This document shows, in pieces, positions 5,266-5,347 of a DNA stretch of 5,347 nt; the first letter of the stretch is position 1, and each line of letters starts with the position of its first letter. The stretch spans positions 1 to 5,347 of the forward strand of contig CAZMVB010000070.1 of the NCBI GenBank assembly GCA_964569795.1. The letters run 5' to 3'. The position numbers and the translations under genes are program-made. The notes beneath the pieces are model-generated. The model did no database searches. It saw only the letters and a program-made list of their open reading frames with translations, and was not told the DNA's origin. This DNA is from JAHJDS01 sp964569795 (GTDB taxonomy: Bacteria; Desulfobacterota; Desulfarculia; Desulfarculales; JAHJDS01).

Positions 5266-5293
5266 GTTATCCACCCCTGGGACCTTTTGACAA
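5266..5293 (-). promoter_or_regulatory. Candidate promoter for the 113-residue gene
   Basis: On the minus strand TTGTCA (5293-5288, five of six to the -35 consensus) is followed by a 16-base spacer and GATAAC (5271-5266, four of six to TATAAT). Transcription would start near 5259 and give a leader of about 60 bases that contains the whole hairpin at 5207-5239. The -35 uses the last bases of the T-tract of the terminator at 5292-5313. No leader peptide was found between the predicted start and the hairpin. Confidence 0.5.
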
Positions 5294-5313
5294 AAAAAGC
5301 CCCCCGGGCGGCT
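5292..5313 (-). terminator. Intrinsic terminator of a gene to the right of the window
   Basis: The minus strand reads AGCC, a bulged G, CC, loop CGG, GG, GGCT, then TTTTTT (seven T counting the stem's last base pair). The short stem has 4 plus 2 base pairs, is very GC-rich and is followed by a T-tract, as expected of a rho-independent terminator. The 34 bases to its right (5314-5347) contain no stop codon in any minus-strand frame, so they are either the 3' UTR of an unseen gene or the end of an RNA gene; I see no identifiable feature in them. Confidence 0.6.
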
Positions 5314-5347
5314 GAAGGCACTGCCATCGACCGTGGTCGCCTCCAGC

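Noticed and set aside
5186..5347. Minus-strand frame open from the right edge through both hairpins
   Set aside because: It reads through two T-tract terminators into the start of the 113-residue gene with no start signal of its own. The openness is probably chance, although the first residues might be the tail of an unseen protein.
5314..5347. End of a tmRNA, RNase P or similar RNA before the first terminator
   Set aside because: Short pairings such as CGACC/GGTCG and GGCA/TGCC exist, but no diagnostic sequence of a known RNA was recognised in these 34 bases.

Overview
The window is GC-rich, roughly two thirds G+C by eye, with compact genes and AT-rich tracts confined to promoters and terminators. 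Gene content (a CheZ-type chemotaxis phosphatase with an extra N-terminal region, a PilZ protein, a QueH-type epoxyqueuosine reductase, a YkgJ-type cysteine-cluster protein and an atypical GT9-like glycosyltransferase) fits a Gram-negative, motile, probably anaerobic deltaproteobacterium. Desulfovibrio relatives are my best guess. This is inference from gene content and composition, not from a marker gene.

Layout, left to right. Bases 1-938 (minus strand): a two-gene signalling unit, a PilZ-domain protein followed after 3 bases by a cheZ-like gene that runs off the left edge. Bases 939-1099: a short, GC-rich, repeat-laden spacer. Bases 1100-1636 (minus): queH, with a good sigma70-type promoter just upstream. 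Bases 1637-1807: a divergent control region carrying a TTGACA/TGTCAA dyad. Bases 1808-3916 (plus): a tight three-gene operon of a 77-residue four-cysteine protein of unknown function, a GT9/heptosyltransferase-like protein and a SAM methyltransferase-like protein. Bases 3904-4815 (minus): a YkgJ-type cysteine-cluster protein whose 3' end overlaps the methyltransferase gene tail to tail by 13 bp. Bases 4856-5197 (minus): a 113-residue protein I do not recognise. Bases 5198-5347: a regulatory stretch with two intrinsic-terminator-like elements and a candidate promoter between them.

Functional reading. PilZ plus CheZ suggests control of motility by c-di-GMP and by CheY-P dephosphorylation. QueH completes queuosine synthesis in tRNA. 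The plus-strand operon looks like glycan assembly or modification, but its substrate cannot be read from sequence. The most interesting signal is at the right end: a perfect 10-bp GC-rich hairpin with an eight-T tract ends directly against the Shine-Dalgarno sequence of the 113-residue gene. That gene must therefore be transcribed through a terminator, as in an attenuator. No mobile elements, CRISPR arrays, tRNA or rRNA genes were seen, and no gene-free stretch exceeds about 170 bases.
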